Part shown: positions 1 through 7,928 of the stretch, one piece after another
How the letters are laid out: the number at the start of each line of letters is the position of its first letter
How positions within the stretch are numbered: position 1 is the stretch's first letter
NCBI GenBank assembly: GCA_964544605.1
Contig: CAZJBX010000007.1
Coordinates: forward strand, 1-64,000
Direction: 5' to 3'
DNA length: 64,000 nt
DNA from: JAMIFN01 sp964544605
GTDB lineage: Bacteria; Pseudomonadota; Gammaproteobacteria; Burkholderiales; Burkholderiaceae_C
The notes under the pieces: generated by a model
What the model was told of the DNA's origin: nothing
What the model saw: only the letters and a program-made list of their open reading frames with translations
Databases searched by the model: none
Position numbers and translations under genes: made by a program

Positions 1-415
1 CGATTTCGTCGCGCAGCCACAGGCGCATGTCGGTGGCCACTTGGTCGTTGCGGCTGCGGCCAGTGTGCAGGCGTTTGCCGGCATCGCCAATCAGGGCCGT
101 CAGGCGCGCTTCGATATTGAGGTGGACATCTTCCAAATCGAGCTGCCATTCAAATTCGCCACGCTCAATTTCGCCTTGCACCTGCGCCAAGCCTTGGGCA
201 ATGGCCTGGCCATCTTCAGCGCTGATGATGCCTTGCTGCGCCAACATGGCGGCGTGGGCCAGCGAACCTTGGATGTCGGCATGGGCCAAGCGTTTGTCAA
301 AAAAGACGCTGGCGGTGTAGCGCTTGACCAACTCGCTCATGGGCTCGGTAAAAAGGGAAGACCAAGCTTGGGCTTTGCTGGCAAGTTGGTTGGATGAAGG
401 CTGAGAACTGGACAT
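1..415 (-). CDS. argH: Argininosuccinate lyase, N-terminal part (cut by window edge)
   Basis: ArgH splits argininosuccinate into arginine and fumarate, the last step of arginine synthesis, in the cytoplasm as a homotetramer. The first 138 codons are visible, read leftwards from an ATG at 415-413; the rest lies beyond base 1. Residues from about 30 show the family start (a stretch beginning LVKRYTASVFFDK, then LAHADIQGSLAHAAML). The highly conserved TGRSRNDQVATDMRL substrate-binding stretch begins at about residue 118. The gene is divergent from the sensor kinase that starts at 493, leaving a shared 77-base promoter gap. argG, the preceding pathway enzyme, is about 58 kb away in this window, so the two are not in one operon. 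Identity is near certain from the signature. Confidence 0.95.
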   Translation of the reverse strand, partial: MSSSQPSSNQLASKAQAWSSLFTEPMSELVKRYTASVFFDKRLAHADIQGSLAHAAMLAQQGIISAEDGQAIAQGLAQVQGEIERGEFEWQLDLEDVHLNIEARLTALIGDAGKRLHTGRSRNDQVATDMRLWLRDEI

Positions 416-492
416 AAAGCGGCTTTGCAAGGGACAATGCACGGCGCTGACCGCCTCCTGCTGAGGTGGCCTTGAGCGCCTGAACTGTTCTT

Positions 493-1554
493 ATGGAAAA
501 ACCCCAAATTCTAACCCCCGCCACCTTGCAGGCCACGGCCGCGCAATTGCAGGCGGTGATTCGCGATAAACCGCGCACTTTTGACACCTGCCAAGTGGGC
601 ATTGTGCTGCGCTCGGTGCTGGCGCTGGAGCTGATTGCCGCCACCCTGGCTTTGCTGCGCAGCGGCAGTTGGCTGCTGTGGCTGGGCCATATGTCGGCCA
701 TCACCATTGCGTTGCTGCCTGCGGCCTTGATTTGGCTGCTCACCGTTTGCGCCATGAAGAACCGCTTGGAGCACGCCAGCCGCAGCAAGCAATTGGTTTT
801 TCTGCTCAGCATGGGCGCTTTGTGTGGCTTTTATGGTGGCAGCATTTTGGTGGTGATGGGCTTGCTGGAGCCGTGGCAGTTGTTGGGCAGTGCCTTGCTG
901 GGGCTGGAATCGGCCTTGCTGATGATGATTTACCTGATTTGGCGGGCGGCGGCGGTGCATCCGGCGGCTACGGCGGCGCAATTGACCGAGCTGCAAGCGC
1001 GCATACGGCCCCATTTTTTGTTCAACGCCCTCAATAGCGCCATCGCCTTGATTCGCAATGAACCGCGCAAGGCCGAAAAAGTGCTGGAGGATTTGAGCGA
1101 GTTATTCCGCGCCGCGCTGGCGCAGCGCGATGTGCTCAGCAGCCTAGGGGAAGAAGTGCGCTTGGCCCAGCACTATCTTGAAATCGAGCAAGTGCGCTTT
1201 GGCCAACGCCTGCGGATGCACTGGCAACATGATGCTGCGCTGGATGATGTGCCCATGCCCGCGCTGATTTTGCAGCCGCTGGTGGAGAACGCCGTGAAAC
1301 ATGGCGTGGAGCCCAACCCCGATGGCGCTGATGTGTGGGTGCGCAGCCGCAAACGCGGCGAACGCGCCGAGATTCGCGTGCGCAACACCATGGGTGCAAG
1401 CCCCAGCAAAAAGGGCAATGGCATGGCTTTGAAGAATGTGCGCGACCGCCTGCAGTTGCTCTACGATGTGGAGTGTGAGTTCTCAGCGCAAGAGAAAGAT
1501 GGCGGCTTTGAGCTTTTCTTCTCTGTGCCGCTGCGCCGCCCCAGCAAGGCTTAA
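493..1554 (+). CDS. LytS/AlgZ-type membrane sensor histidine kinase
   Basis: 353-residue two-component sensor of the LytS/AlgZ (His_kinase, PF06580) class. About four hydrophobic segments lie between residues 38 and 152. The phospho-acceptor region follows, with His174 in IRPHFLFNAL. An ATPase domain has the N-box LVENAVKHG at about 263 and a GNGMALKNVRDRL glycine box. No separate sensory domain is visible, so sensing is probably by the membrane part. The partner is presumably the LytTR regulator immediately downstream, but that gene is on the opposite strand: the two genes end tail to tail, 14 bases apart. The signal and targets cannot be read from the sequence. AlgZ of Pseudomonas, also beside argH, is the nearest named relative by context. 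Confidence 0.88.
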   Translation: MEKPQILTPATLQATAAQLQAVIRDKPRTFDTCQVGIVLRSVLALELIAATLALLRSGSWLLWLGHMSAITIALLPAALIWLLTVCAMKNRLEHASRSKQLVFLLSMGALCGFYGGSILVVMGLLEPWQLLGSALLGLESALLMMIYLIWRAAAVHPAATAAQLTELQARIRPHFLFNALNSAIALIRNEPRKAEKVLEDLSELFRAALAQRDVLSSLGEEVRLAQHYLEIEQVRFGQRLRMHWQHDAALDDVPMPALILQPLVENAVKHGVEPNPDGADVWVRSRKRGERAEIRVRNTMGASPSKKGNGMALKNVRDRLQLLYDVECEFSAQEKDGGFELFFSVPLRRPSKA

Positions 1555-1568
1555 AGGGGTGCTGGCGC

Positions 1569-2297
1569 TTAGAGGTTTTGAATCGCGTTGCGCACGGCGC
1601 TGAGCTGCCGCCGTGAAATGGCCAGCATCTCAGGCACGCCAATCAAGCGCACGGCCCAGCCATCTTCAATGTCGGGGTCTTTGTCCACCGCCTGCATGCT
1701 GCGCTTGGCGACCAAGGCATTGCGGTGGATGCGCAAATAGTCGTCTTGGTATTGCTTTTCAATATCGGTGAGGCTGCCATCCAGCACATAAGTGCCTTGC
1801 TCGGTGCGCACGGTGATGTATTTCAGTTCGGCCTTGAAGTAAATCACTTCAGACAAAGGCAGGCGAATGACGCGGCCACGATCGTGGATGAGCAAATGGC
1901 GCTCCTCTTGCGGGCTGTCTTGGCGCTGCTGCTGCAACCAGCGCTGGGCTTTTTCAAGGGCTTGGCTCAGGCGGCCCCGAATCACAGGCTTGGTCAGGTA
2001 GTCCACCGCTTCCAGCTCAAAGGCTTGCACGGCGTGCTCGGCATGGGCGGTGACGAAGATGGTGGCGGGCGGGCGCTCCATATGGCGCACCTCACGGGCC
2101 AAATTCAGGCCGCTGATATTGGGCATGTGGATGTCCAGCAGCAGCACATCGAAAGGGTGGCGCTGCAAGGCCGCCATGGCTTGCAGGGCGTCGCTGGCTT
2201 CTTCAATGTGCAGCTCCGTGTCAGGCAAAGCGTCGGCCAATAGCGCAAGCATACGGCTGCGGGCTAGGGCTTCGTCGTCAACGATGAGGATGTGCAT
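1569..2297 (-). CDS. LytTR-family response regulator (AlgR-like)
   Basis: 242-residue regulator. The receiver domain (about 1-115) has acidic Asp7/Asp8, phospho-acceptor Asp55 in VLLLDIHMPN and Lys103 in LTKP. The C-terminal LytTR DNA-binding domain (about 138-240) includes the typical VIYFKAELKYITVRT and IHRNALV stretches. I chose the ATG at 2297 because the receiver fold starts directly with MHILIVDDE; a longer reading to 2366 adds 23 residues unlike the family. It is convergent with the kinase at 493-1554, unlike the usual same-strand layout of such pairs, so the two proteins need separate promoters. Regulators of this class control surface structures and carbon use in other proteobacteria; the targets here are unknown. 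Confidence 0.88.
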   Translation of the reverse strand: MHILIVDDEALARSRMLALLADALPDTELHIEEASDALQAMAALQRHPFDVLLLDIHMPNISGLNLAREVRHMERPPATIFVTAHAEHAVQAFELEAVDYLTKPVIRGRLSQALEKAQRWLQQQRQDSPQEERHLLIHDRGRVIRLPLSEVIYFKAELKYITVRTEQGTYVLDGSLTDIEKQYQDDYLRIHRNALVAKRSMQAVDKDPDIEDGWAVRLIGVPEMLAISRRQLSAVRNAIQNL

Positions 2298-2537
2298 AAA
2301 GGGCAAGATGAAAAAACGCTTGGCAGCAAGCAAAAGGAGGTGGGCTATTGTGTGGCGATACTGCAAATTGGCGCAACCCGCAACCTTAGCAGTTTCCCTA
2401 GTATGTCAGAGGGTATGCAGCGCAGGCAAGCGATGAAAATGAACGCTTCTTTCTAAAATTCCTGTGCACTGACGCACAATCGTCCCAAAGGGCCGTGCGC
2501 CCAGTTAGATTTTATTTCTATCCTTCAAGGAGTTCCC

Positions 2538-2768
2538 ATGTCCGATATTTGGCTGACCTCACTCATTACCGAGACCCCACAACAAGGCTTTGAGTTGGCC
2601 ATCACCCTGAGCCGTCGTGGCGTGAAATCCACCCAACCCGATGTGGATGTGCTGAAAAAACTGCGCCCCGATTACGCCAATAGCGCCGACGGTCTGACGG
2701 CGGCCTCACAAGTGGTGGCGCTGAACTTCCAAACCGTGGCAGCGGCCAACAACTACTGGCGCAAATGA
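2538..2768 (+). CDS. Small protein of unknown function (76 aa)
   Basis: I do not recognise this protein. It has no signal peptide or membrane segment, and is mixed polar with an N-terminal DIWLTSLITETPQQGFELAI stretch. It looks real: a good ribosome site (AAGGAG, 7 bases before the ATG), codon use like its neighbours, and tight linkage to the lipoprotein downstream (its TGA at 2766-2768 lies 11 bases before the next ATG). It probably opens a three-gene unit with the MliC-like lipoprotein and the DUF924 protein. The 240 bases upstream, shared with the divergent LytTR regulator, contain no element I can name. Confidence 0.6.
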   Translation: MSDIWLTSLITETPQQGFELAITLSRRGVKSTQPDVDVLKKLRPDYANSADGLTAASQVVALNFQTVAAANNYWRK

Positions 2769-2779
2769 GGGGATCGCAT

Positions 2780-3145
2780 ATGAGCCGTCTTGCTTTCCTT
2801 TTGCCTTGGCTGGCTGTGTTTGGCTTGGCCGCCTGTGAAGGGCAGCAAACTGCTGCGCCCAGCAGCACGGCGGCTGATATAGAGCAGGTGCAAAGCAAGC
2901 CACTGCCGCTGCGTGTGAACGAATTTGTGAGTGCCGATGGCCAGCGCCTGCGGGTCGATGGCATCGACAGCGACCATGTGCGATTGTCTTTACCCGGTGG
3001 GCCTGAGCAGGTCTTTACCGCAGCGGTATCGGCCTCTGGTGCGCGCTTTCTGGCAGGCGAATGGGAGTGGTGGGAGCACCAAGGCGAGGGCACTTTGCGC
3101 CAGGGTGATGCCATCGTCTTTCAAGGCCAATTGCAGCAGCCATGA
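2780..3145 (+). CDS. MliC-like lipoprotein (putative lysozyme inhibitor family)
   Basis: 121-residue predicted outer-membrane lipoprotein: a hydrophobic signal followed by a lipobox ending LAAC, with lipidated Cys19. The C-terminal half (VSASGARFLAGEWEWWEHQGEG, then TLRQGDAIVF) has the layout of the MliC fold (PF09864), the periplasmic inhibitors of C-type lysozyme, where a SG.RY..G....W..G..A.L core recurs. The usual N-terminal disulfide Cys of MliC is missing; mature Cys19 is the only one, so it is a divergent member and inhibition is not assured. The ATG at 2780 is chosen over 2765 because a GAGGGGA ribosome site sits just upstream of it. The stop overlaps the next start by four bases. Confidence 0.6.
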   Translation: MSRLAFLLPWLAVFGLAACEGQQTAAPSSTAADIEQVQSKPLPLRVNEFVSADGQRLRVDGIDSDHVRLSLPGGPEQVFTAAVSASGARFLAGEWEWWEHQGEGTLRQGDAIVFQGQLQQP

Positions 3146-3702
3146 GTGATTTGAAAGGGCAGGCTATGCAGCAGGCGCAAGAGCTGGTGGATTTTTGGCT
3201 GGCGCAGCAGGCGCATTGGTTTGCAAAGAGCGATGCTTTTGATGCGCTCTTCACGCAGCGCTATGCCAGCTTGCACGAGGCCGCAGCCGCTGGGCAGCTG
3301 CAGCACTGGCTGGCCCAGCCCGTGGGCGCATTGGCCCTGCTGATTTTGCTCGACCAATACCCGCGCAATGCCTTTAGAGACACGCCGCGCATGTATGCCA
3401 CAGATGCCGCCGCGCGAGACTGCGCCCGCCAAGCGCTGGCCTTGGGCCACGCACAGCATTTGCCTGCGCCTGAGCTGGGCCTTTTCTTTTGCCTGCCTTT
3501 TGCCCACTCTGAGGCGCTGGCCGATCAAGTCCTCTCGGTGCAGTTGTATGAGAAGTTGGCCCCAGCCGCTTTGAGCCACGGCCTAGAGCACCAGCGCATC
3601 GTGCAGCGCTTTGGCCGCTTTCCGCACCGCAATGCGATTTTGGGCCGTGCCAGCACGCCTGAAGAGGCGGCTTTTTTGGCCGAAGGTGGCTTTGCGGGCT
3701 AA
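3142..3702 (+). CDS. DUF924 family protein
   Basis: 186 residues matching the DUF924 family (PF06041): an N-terminal VDFWLAQQAHWFAKSDAFD segment, then LILLDQYPRNAFRDTPRMYATD, and later GLFFCLPFAHSEAL and LEHQRIVQRFGRFPHRN. These are the family's conserved blocks, with histidines and aspartates that could bind metal or substrate. The family is soluble, alpha-helical and without an assigned biochemical role; some members lie near peroxidase or stress genes. The start overlaps the lipoprotein stop (ATGA), which indicates translational coupling. An inverted repeat just after it probably ends transcription. Confidence 0.85.
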   Translation: MSDLKGQAMQQAQELVDFWLAQQAHWFAKSDAFDALFTQRYASLHEAAAAGQLQHWLAQPVGALALLILLDQYPRNAFRDTPRMYATDAAARDCARQALALGHAQHLPAPELGLFFCLPFAHSEALADQVLSVQLYEKLAPAALSHGLEHQRIVQRFGRFPHRNAILGRASTPEEAAFLAEGGFAG

Positions 3703-3723
3703 AGCACCACGCCTGCCCAGCAG

Positions 3724-3760
3724 AACCCCACCCAGCGCTAAGGCTGAGAGCGGGGTTTTC
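3724..3760 (+). terminator. Probable intrinsic terminator after DUF924 gene
   Basis: AACCCC at 3724-3729 pairs with GGGGTT at 3752-3757, with partial inner pairing, and is followed by TTTTCTTT on the + strand. It lies between the ends of two convergent genes (DUF924 and clpB). The stem is interrupted, so strength is uncertain. Confidence 0.45.
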
Positions 3761-3774
3761 TTTGGCACCAAGTT

Positions 3775-6357
3775 TTAGCTGAAGAGGAAGGCGCCGGGCG
3801 ATTGAATCGGATCGGCATCCACCTGAATGCGGCTCTTGGGCGGGAATCTGCCTTGCAGCAGCAATTGCGACAGCGGGTTCTCAATGCGCTGCTGGATGGC
3901 GCGTTTGAGTGGCCGCGCGCCAAACACGGGGTCAAAGCCGACTTTGGCCAATTCCGCTAGGGCGGTATCAGAGACGGCCAAATCCAAATCCATGGACTCA
4001 AGGCGGGCCGCCAAAGTCGCCAATTGGATTTTGGCAATGGCGCCAATGTGCTGGGCATCCAAGCCGTGAAAGACCACTGTTTCATCAATGCGGTTGAGGA
4101 ACTCGGGGCGGAAATGCTGTTTCAGCTCCTCCCACACCGCCTCTTTGATGTCCTCATGCGGCTGGCCCACCATGCTTTGAATGAGGTGGCTGCCGATATT
4201 GCTGGTCATGATGATGACGGTGTTTTTAAAGTCCACCGTGCGGCCTTGGCCATCGGTGAGGCGGCCATCATCGAGCACTTGCAGCAGCACATTGAAGACA
4301 TCGGGGTGGGCTTTTTCCACCTCATCGAGCAGCACCACGCTATAGGGCTTGCGGCGCACGGCCTCGGTCAAATAGCCGCCTTCGTCATAGCCCACATAGC
4401 CGGGGGGCGCACCAATCAGGCGGGCCACGCTGTGCTTTTCCATGAATTCGCTCATGTCGATGCGGATGAGCTGCTCCTCGCTGTCAAACATAAAGTTGGC
4501 CAGTGCCTTGGTCAGCTCGGTTTTGCCCACACCTGTGGGGCCAAGAAAGAGGAAGGAGCCCGTGGGGCGGTTCGGATCAGACAGGCCCGCACGGGCGCGG
4601 CGGATGGCGTTGGCCACGGCGGTAATGGCCTCATCTTGGCCCACCACGCGTTCGTGCAATTTGTCCTCCATGCTCAGCAGTTTGTCGCGCTCGCCTTGCA
4701 TCATTTTGCTCACGGGAATGCCCGTGGCGCGGCTCACCACCTCGGCAATCTCCTCGGCCCCCACTTGGGTGCGCAGCAATTGGTTTTCTTTGCCGCCACT
4801 GGCCTCGTGCGCTTGCGCCTCTTTGAGCTTGTGCTCCAGCTCGGGCAGGCGGCCATATTGCAGCTCGGCCACTTTGTCGAACTCGCCTTGGCGCTTGAGC
4901 GCTTCGATTTTGAAGCGCATCTGGTCCAGCTCCTCGCGCAAATGCTGGCTGCCTTGGGCGGCGGCCTTCTCGCTTTTCCAAATGTCCTCTAGGTCGGCAT
5001 ATTCTTTGCCCAAGCTGGTGATTTCCTCTTCCAGCAGGCTCAGGCGTTTTTGCGACGCCTCATCGCTTTCTTTCTTCACCGCCTCGCGCTCGATTTTGAG
5101 CTGGATGATGCGGCGATCGAGCTTGTCCATGGCCTCGGGCTTGGAATCAATTTCAATCTTGATTTTGGCCGCAGCCTCGTCAATCAGGTCAATCGCCTTA
5201 TCGGGCAAAAAGCGGTCGGTGATATAGCGCTGGCTCAACTCAGCCGCCGCCACAATGGCCGGGTCGGTGATGTCCACGCCGTGGTGCACCTCATACTTCT
5301 CTTGCAGGCCGCGCAAAATCGCAATCGTGGCTTCCACCGTGGGTTCTTCTACCAATACTTTTTGAAAGCGGCGCTCCAGCGCAGCGTCTTTTTCAATGTA
5401 TTTGCGGTATTCGTCCAGCGTCGTCGCGCCCACGCAATGGAGCTCGCCGCGCGCCAAAGCGGGCTTGAGCATATTGCCCGCATCCATGGCGCCATCGGTT
5501 TTGCCTGCGCCCACCATGGTGTGCAGCTCGTCAATGAACACAATGGTCTGGCCCTCGTCTTGCGCCAACTCTTTGAGCACATTTTTCAGGCGTTCCTCAA
5601 ACTCGCCACGGTATTTGGCGCCAGCCAGCAGCGCCGCCATATCCAGCGACAGCACGCGCTTGCCCTTCAAGCTGTCGGGCACTTCACCGGCCACAATGCG
5701 CTGCGCCAAGCCTTCGACAATGGCGGTTTTGCCCACGCCCGGCTCGCCAATGAGCACAGGGTTGTTCTTGGTGCGGCGTTGCAGCACTTGAATGGCACGG
5801 CGGATTTCATCATCGCGGCCAATCACGGGGTCGAGCTTGCCGCTGCGGGCGCGTTCGGTTAAGTCAAGCGTGTATTTTTTCAAAGCCTCGCGCTGGCCTT
5901 CGGCATCGGCACTGTCCACGCTTTGGCCACCGCGCACGGCGGCAATGGCCGCTTCAAGGGCAGGGCGCTTGAGGCCAGCGGCTTGCACGGCCTTTGCAAA
6001 GTCGCTTTTGGCCTCACTCAAAGCCAGCAGCAGCAACTCGCTGGCGATGAACTGATCGCCGCGCTTGATGGCCTCTTTCTCAGTCGCTTGCAGCAGGCTG
6101 ATGAGATCGCGCCCAGCTTGCACCTGCTCTTGGCCGCTGACTTGCGGCATTTTCTCTAGTGCGGTATTGGCTGCGGCGCTCAAAGCCTGTGGGCTGATGC
6201 CGGCCCGTTCCAGCAAAGATTGGGGGCCGTCCTCTTGGCGCAACATGGCTGCCAGCACATGGGGCGGCTCAATATAGGCGTGGTCTGCGCCCAAGGCGAT
6301 GCTTTGCGCATCGGCCAGGGCCTCTTGGAATTTGGTGGTGAATTTATCGGCTCGCAT
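3775..6357 (-). CDS. clpB: ATP-dependent chaperone ClpB
   Basis: 860 residues, the standard ClpB length. ClpB is a cytoplasmic hexameric disaggregase that works with DnaK to pull proteins out of aggregates. Visible parts: Clp N-domain repeats (about 1-145), first ATPase with Walker A GEPGVGKT and Walker B VFIDELHTM, the coiled-coil middle domain (about 400-525, rich in E, K, L) that distinguishes ClpB from ClpA, and second ATPase with GPTGVGKTEL, VVLLDEVEKAHPDVFN and a GARPLKRAIQ sensor-2 region. There is no ClpP-binding tripeptide loop. The ATG at 6357 follows a GAGGAG ribosome site and starts MRADKFTTKFQEAL as in the family; an upstream in-frame ATG at 6396 lies inside the heat-shock promoter and cannot be the start. 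Confidence 0.97.
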   Translation of the reverse strand: MRADKFTTKFQEALADAQSIALGADHAYIEPPHVLAAMLRQEDGPQSLLERAGISPQALSAAANTALEKMPQVSGQEQVQAGRDLISLLQATEKEAIKRGDQFIASELLLLALSEAKSDFAKAVQAAGLKRPALEAAIAAVRGGQSVDSADAEGQREALKKYTLDLTERARSGKLDPVIGRDDEIRRAIQVLQRRTKNNPVLIGEPGVGKTAIVEGLAQRIVAGEVPDSLKGKRVLSLDMAALLAGAKYRGEFEERLKNVLKELAQDEGQTIVFIDELHTMVGAGKTDGAMDAGNMLKPALARGELHCVGATTLDEYRKYIEKDAALERRFQKVLVEEPTVEATIAILRGLQEKYEVHHGVDITDPAIVAAAELSQRYITDRFLPDKAIDLIDEAAAKIKIEIDSKPEAMDKLDRRIIQLKIEREAVKKESDEASQKRLSLLEEEITSLGKEYADLEDIWKSEKAAAQGSQHLREELDQMRFKIEALKRQGEFDKVAELQYGRLPELEHKLKEAQAHEASGGKENQLLRTQVGAEEIAEVVSRATGIPVSKMMQGERDKLLSMEDKLHERVVGQDEAITAVANAIRRARAGLSDPNRPTGSFLFLGPTGVGKTELTKALANFMFDSEEQLIRIDMSEFMEKHSVARLIGAPPGYVGYDEGGYLTEAVRRKPYSVVLLDEVEKAHPDVFNVLLQVLDDGRLTDGQGRTVDFKNTVIIMTSNIGSHLIQSMVGQPHEDIKEAVWEELKQHFRPEFLNRIDETVVFHGLDAQHIGAIAKIQLATLAARLESMDLDLAVSDTALAELAKVGFDPVFGARPLKRAIQQRIENPLSQLLLQGRFPPKSRIQVDADPIQSPGAFLFS

Positions 6358-6394
6358 TGAGAAACTCCTCACGAAGAATGAATTGAATTGCTGC

Positions 6395-6425
6395 ATATAT
6401 GGGGCAGTCTTCCTCAGCTTTCAAG
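6395..6425 (-). promoter_or_regulatory. Sigma-32 heat-shock promoter of clpB
   Basis: Read on the - strand, CTTGAAA (6425-6419) is followed after exactly 14 bases by CCCCATATAT (6404-6395). This matches the RpoH consensus CTTGAAA-N13-15-CCCCATNT at nearly every position. Transcription would begin about 6388, giving a leader of roughly 30 bases before the clpB ATG. Heat-shock control of clpB is well established in proteobacteria. This is the clearest promoter in the window. Confidence 0.88.
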
Positions 6426-6462
6426 ACCTGCGGCCTGAACTGCGCTCGCATCTGTCTCTACA

Positions 6463-7041
6463 ATGCCTGGCATGAGACTGCACCAACTTTCTGCCACATA
6501 CAACAGCTACGAAGACCGCATCAAGCTCAGCATCAACACCCTAGAAGGGCAGCAACTGGGCCTGTGGCTGACGCGCCGCTTTTTGCTGCGCCTGCTGCCG
6601 CAATTGCAAAAGCACGATCGCCTGCTGGCCGAAGGCGGCACAGAGGCGAATGCCGCAGCGCAAAGCCATAGCCCCGAGGCGAGGCTGATGCTGGCCGAGC
6701 TGCGCCGTGAAAATGCCTTGAAGAAATCGGACTTTGAATCGGCCTACCAGCCGATGGCTGAGGTAGATGGACATAGCGATTTGCTCATCACCAAACTGAA
6801 TATGTCGCATCGTCGTGAAAAAGACGGACTCATTCACACCCACTTCCATTTTCAACAAGTGCGCCCGAATGAGGCTGAATGCGGCATCCAGTTTGACCTC
6901 AGCCCCGATGCTTACTTCGGCCTTTTTGCTGTCATCAATCAGGCGCTGGAGCGCTCAGGTTGGGTGAAAACCAGCGCCCGCATCAGCGCAAAATCAGCAC
7001 CAGACCCCAAAGACGGCTTGGATGGCCTCCATATTTTGTAA
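6463..7041 (+). CDS. Conserved protein of unknown function (192 aa)
   Basis: I cannot name this family. It is a soluble protein of about 190 residues with no signal peptide or membrane helix. The N-terminal part reads RIKLSINTLEGQQLGLWLTR, a beta-strand pair followed by a helix with LLPQLQKH; the C-terminal part has a long beta-rich stretch (HRREKDGLIHTHFHFQQVRP) ending in a helix FGLFAVINQALERSGW. Coding style matches its neighbours. The start could be ATG 6463 or ATG 6472 (MRLHQLS); neither has a clear ribosome site. It is divergent from clpB, so any promoter must lie within 6358-6462, overlapping the clpB promoter region. Confidence 0.6.
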   Translation: MPGMRLHQLSATYNSYEDRIKLSINTLEGQQLGLWLTRRFLLRLLPQLQKHDRLLAEGGTEANAAAQSHSPEARLMLAELRRENALKKSDFESAYQPMAEVDGHSDLLITKLNMSHRREKDGLIHTHFHFQQVRPNEAECGIQFDLSPDAYFGLFAVINQALERSGWVKTSARISAKSAPDPKDGLDGLHIL

Positions 7042-7068
7042 GCGCCAGAACGCGGCCAGAAGCGCGGC

Positions 7069-7425
7069 TTAATAACCTGACTTCGCCCCAGGGCGGCGCT
7101 GCGCAAAAAGCCCCGCCGAACGCGCACCTTGGCTTTGAAATCGCTCGCGCCGTGCCGTCATGGGGTCCACCCGCAGTGGGCGATACAGCTCCAAGCGGTC
7201 GCCGTCTTGCAAGGTATAGGCCGCAGGGTCTGGCAGGCGCGCATTCCACAGGCCCAGTTTGGGCGTGTCTGGCCCGTCCAGACTCAAACCCCAACGGCCC
7301 AGCAAATCAGCCTGCTGTTGCAGTAAATTTTGGGCAGAGCAGGGCGCAGGCAGGCGCACTTCTTGGCGCAAAACCTGCCGTGGCGCGGGGCTGTAGCACA
7401 GCAAAACAGTGATGGACTCAGGCAT
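7069..7425 (-). CDS. rnfH: RnfH/RatB family ubiquitin-fold protein
   Basis: 118 residues of the RnfH family (UPF0125, ubiquitin-like beta-grasp fold). Visible blocks: a VLLCYSPAPRQVLRQEVRLP opening, then DTPKLGLWNARLP, and the diagnostic DGDRLELYRPLRVDPMTARR. It is also called RatB because it sits beside ratA in many genomes; a direct role in the Rnf redox complex is not established. The start overlaps the end of ratA by 8 bases, so the two are translationally coupled. The last ~20 residues, after the conserved RR motif, are Gly/Arg rich and probably disordered. Confidence 0.85.
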   Translation of the reverse strand: MPESITVLLCYSPAPRQVLRQEVRLPAPCSAQNLLQQQADLLGRWGLSLDGPDTPKLGLWNARLPDPAAYTLQDGDRLELYRPLRVDPMTARRERFQSQGARSAGLFAQRRPGAKSGY

Positions 7426-7855
7426 AGACTTGCTCGGCGCGTTGAATAAAGCCTTCCACCATGGTGTTGGCGATTTTGTCGAACACCGGCCCCAGCACGG
7501 CGGCCAGCAGGGGGTTGAAGTCGTATTGCAAATCCAAAGTCACGCGGCAGGCTTGTGCCTCGCCCTCAATGGGCTGGAACTGCCAGCGCCCTTGCAAGCT
7601 GCGGAATGGCCCGCGCTCCAGCGCCATCTCTAGGCTGTGTGGGTAGTCCAGGCGGTTTCGTGTGGCAAAACTTTGGTCAATGCTGGCAAAGCGCATACCC
7701 ACCTCGGCCACATAGCTGCCATCGGCCTCAGGTGCTTGGGCTGCACCGTGGCTGCACCAAGGCAAAAACTCAGGGTAACGCGCCACATCGGTCACCAAAT
7801 CGCACATTTGCGCTGGCGAATACCAAATCAAAACGGACTTGTGAACTGATTTCAT
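7418..7855 (-). CDS. ratA: RatA family START-fold protein (Coq10-like)
   Basis: 145-residue START/SRPBCC protein of the RatA/Coq10 family. Markers are the opening MKSVHKSVLIWYSPAQMCDLV followed by ARYPEFLPWC, and the C-terminal helix VFDKIANTMVEGFIQRAEQVY that closes the lipid-binding cavity. E. coli RatA was described as blocking 70S ribosome assembly when overproduced, while related Coq10 proteins bind ubiquinone; the normal job in bacteria is unsettled. It sits in the classic cluster with rnfH/ratB downstream and divergent smpB upstream (73 bases apart). This conserved chromosomal position argues for a housekeeping role, not for a mobile toxin. Confidence 0.87.
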   Translation of the reverse strand: MKSVHKSVLIWYSPAQMCDLVTDVARYPEFLPWCSHGAAQAPEADGSYVAEVGMRFASIDQSFATRNRLDYPHSLEMALERGPFRSLQGRWQFQPIEGEAQACRVTLDLQYDFNPLLAAVLGPVFDKIANTMVEGFIQRAEQVYA

Positions 7856-7928
7856 GGGATGGGGGATAATGGACGGCTTAGCCCGCCGATTCTAACGCCC
7901 GCCTATTTCTTTATCCTTTTGCACGCTT

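Noticed and set aside
2050..2436. + strand ORF opposite the LytTR regulator start
   Set aside because: It runs antisense to the receiver domain, has a Met/Ser/Arg-rich shadow-like composition and lacks a ribosome site.
7418..7855. RatA as a mobile toxin-antitoxin system
   Set aside because: ratA-ratB beside smpB is a conserved chromosomal arrangement and the family is Coq10-like, so the toxin label from overexpression is not good evidence for a mobile module.
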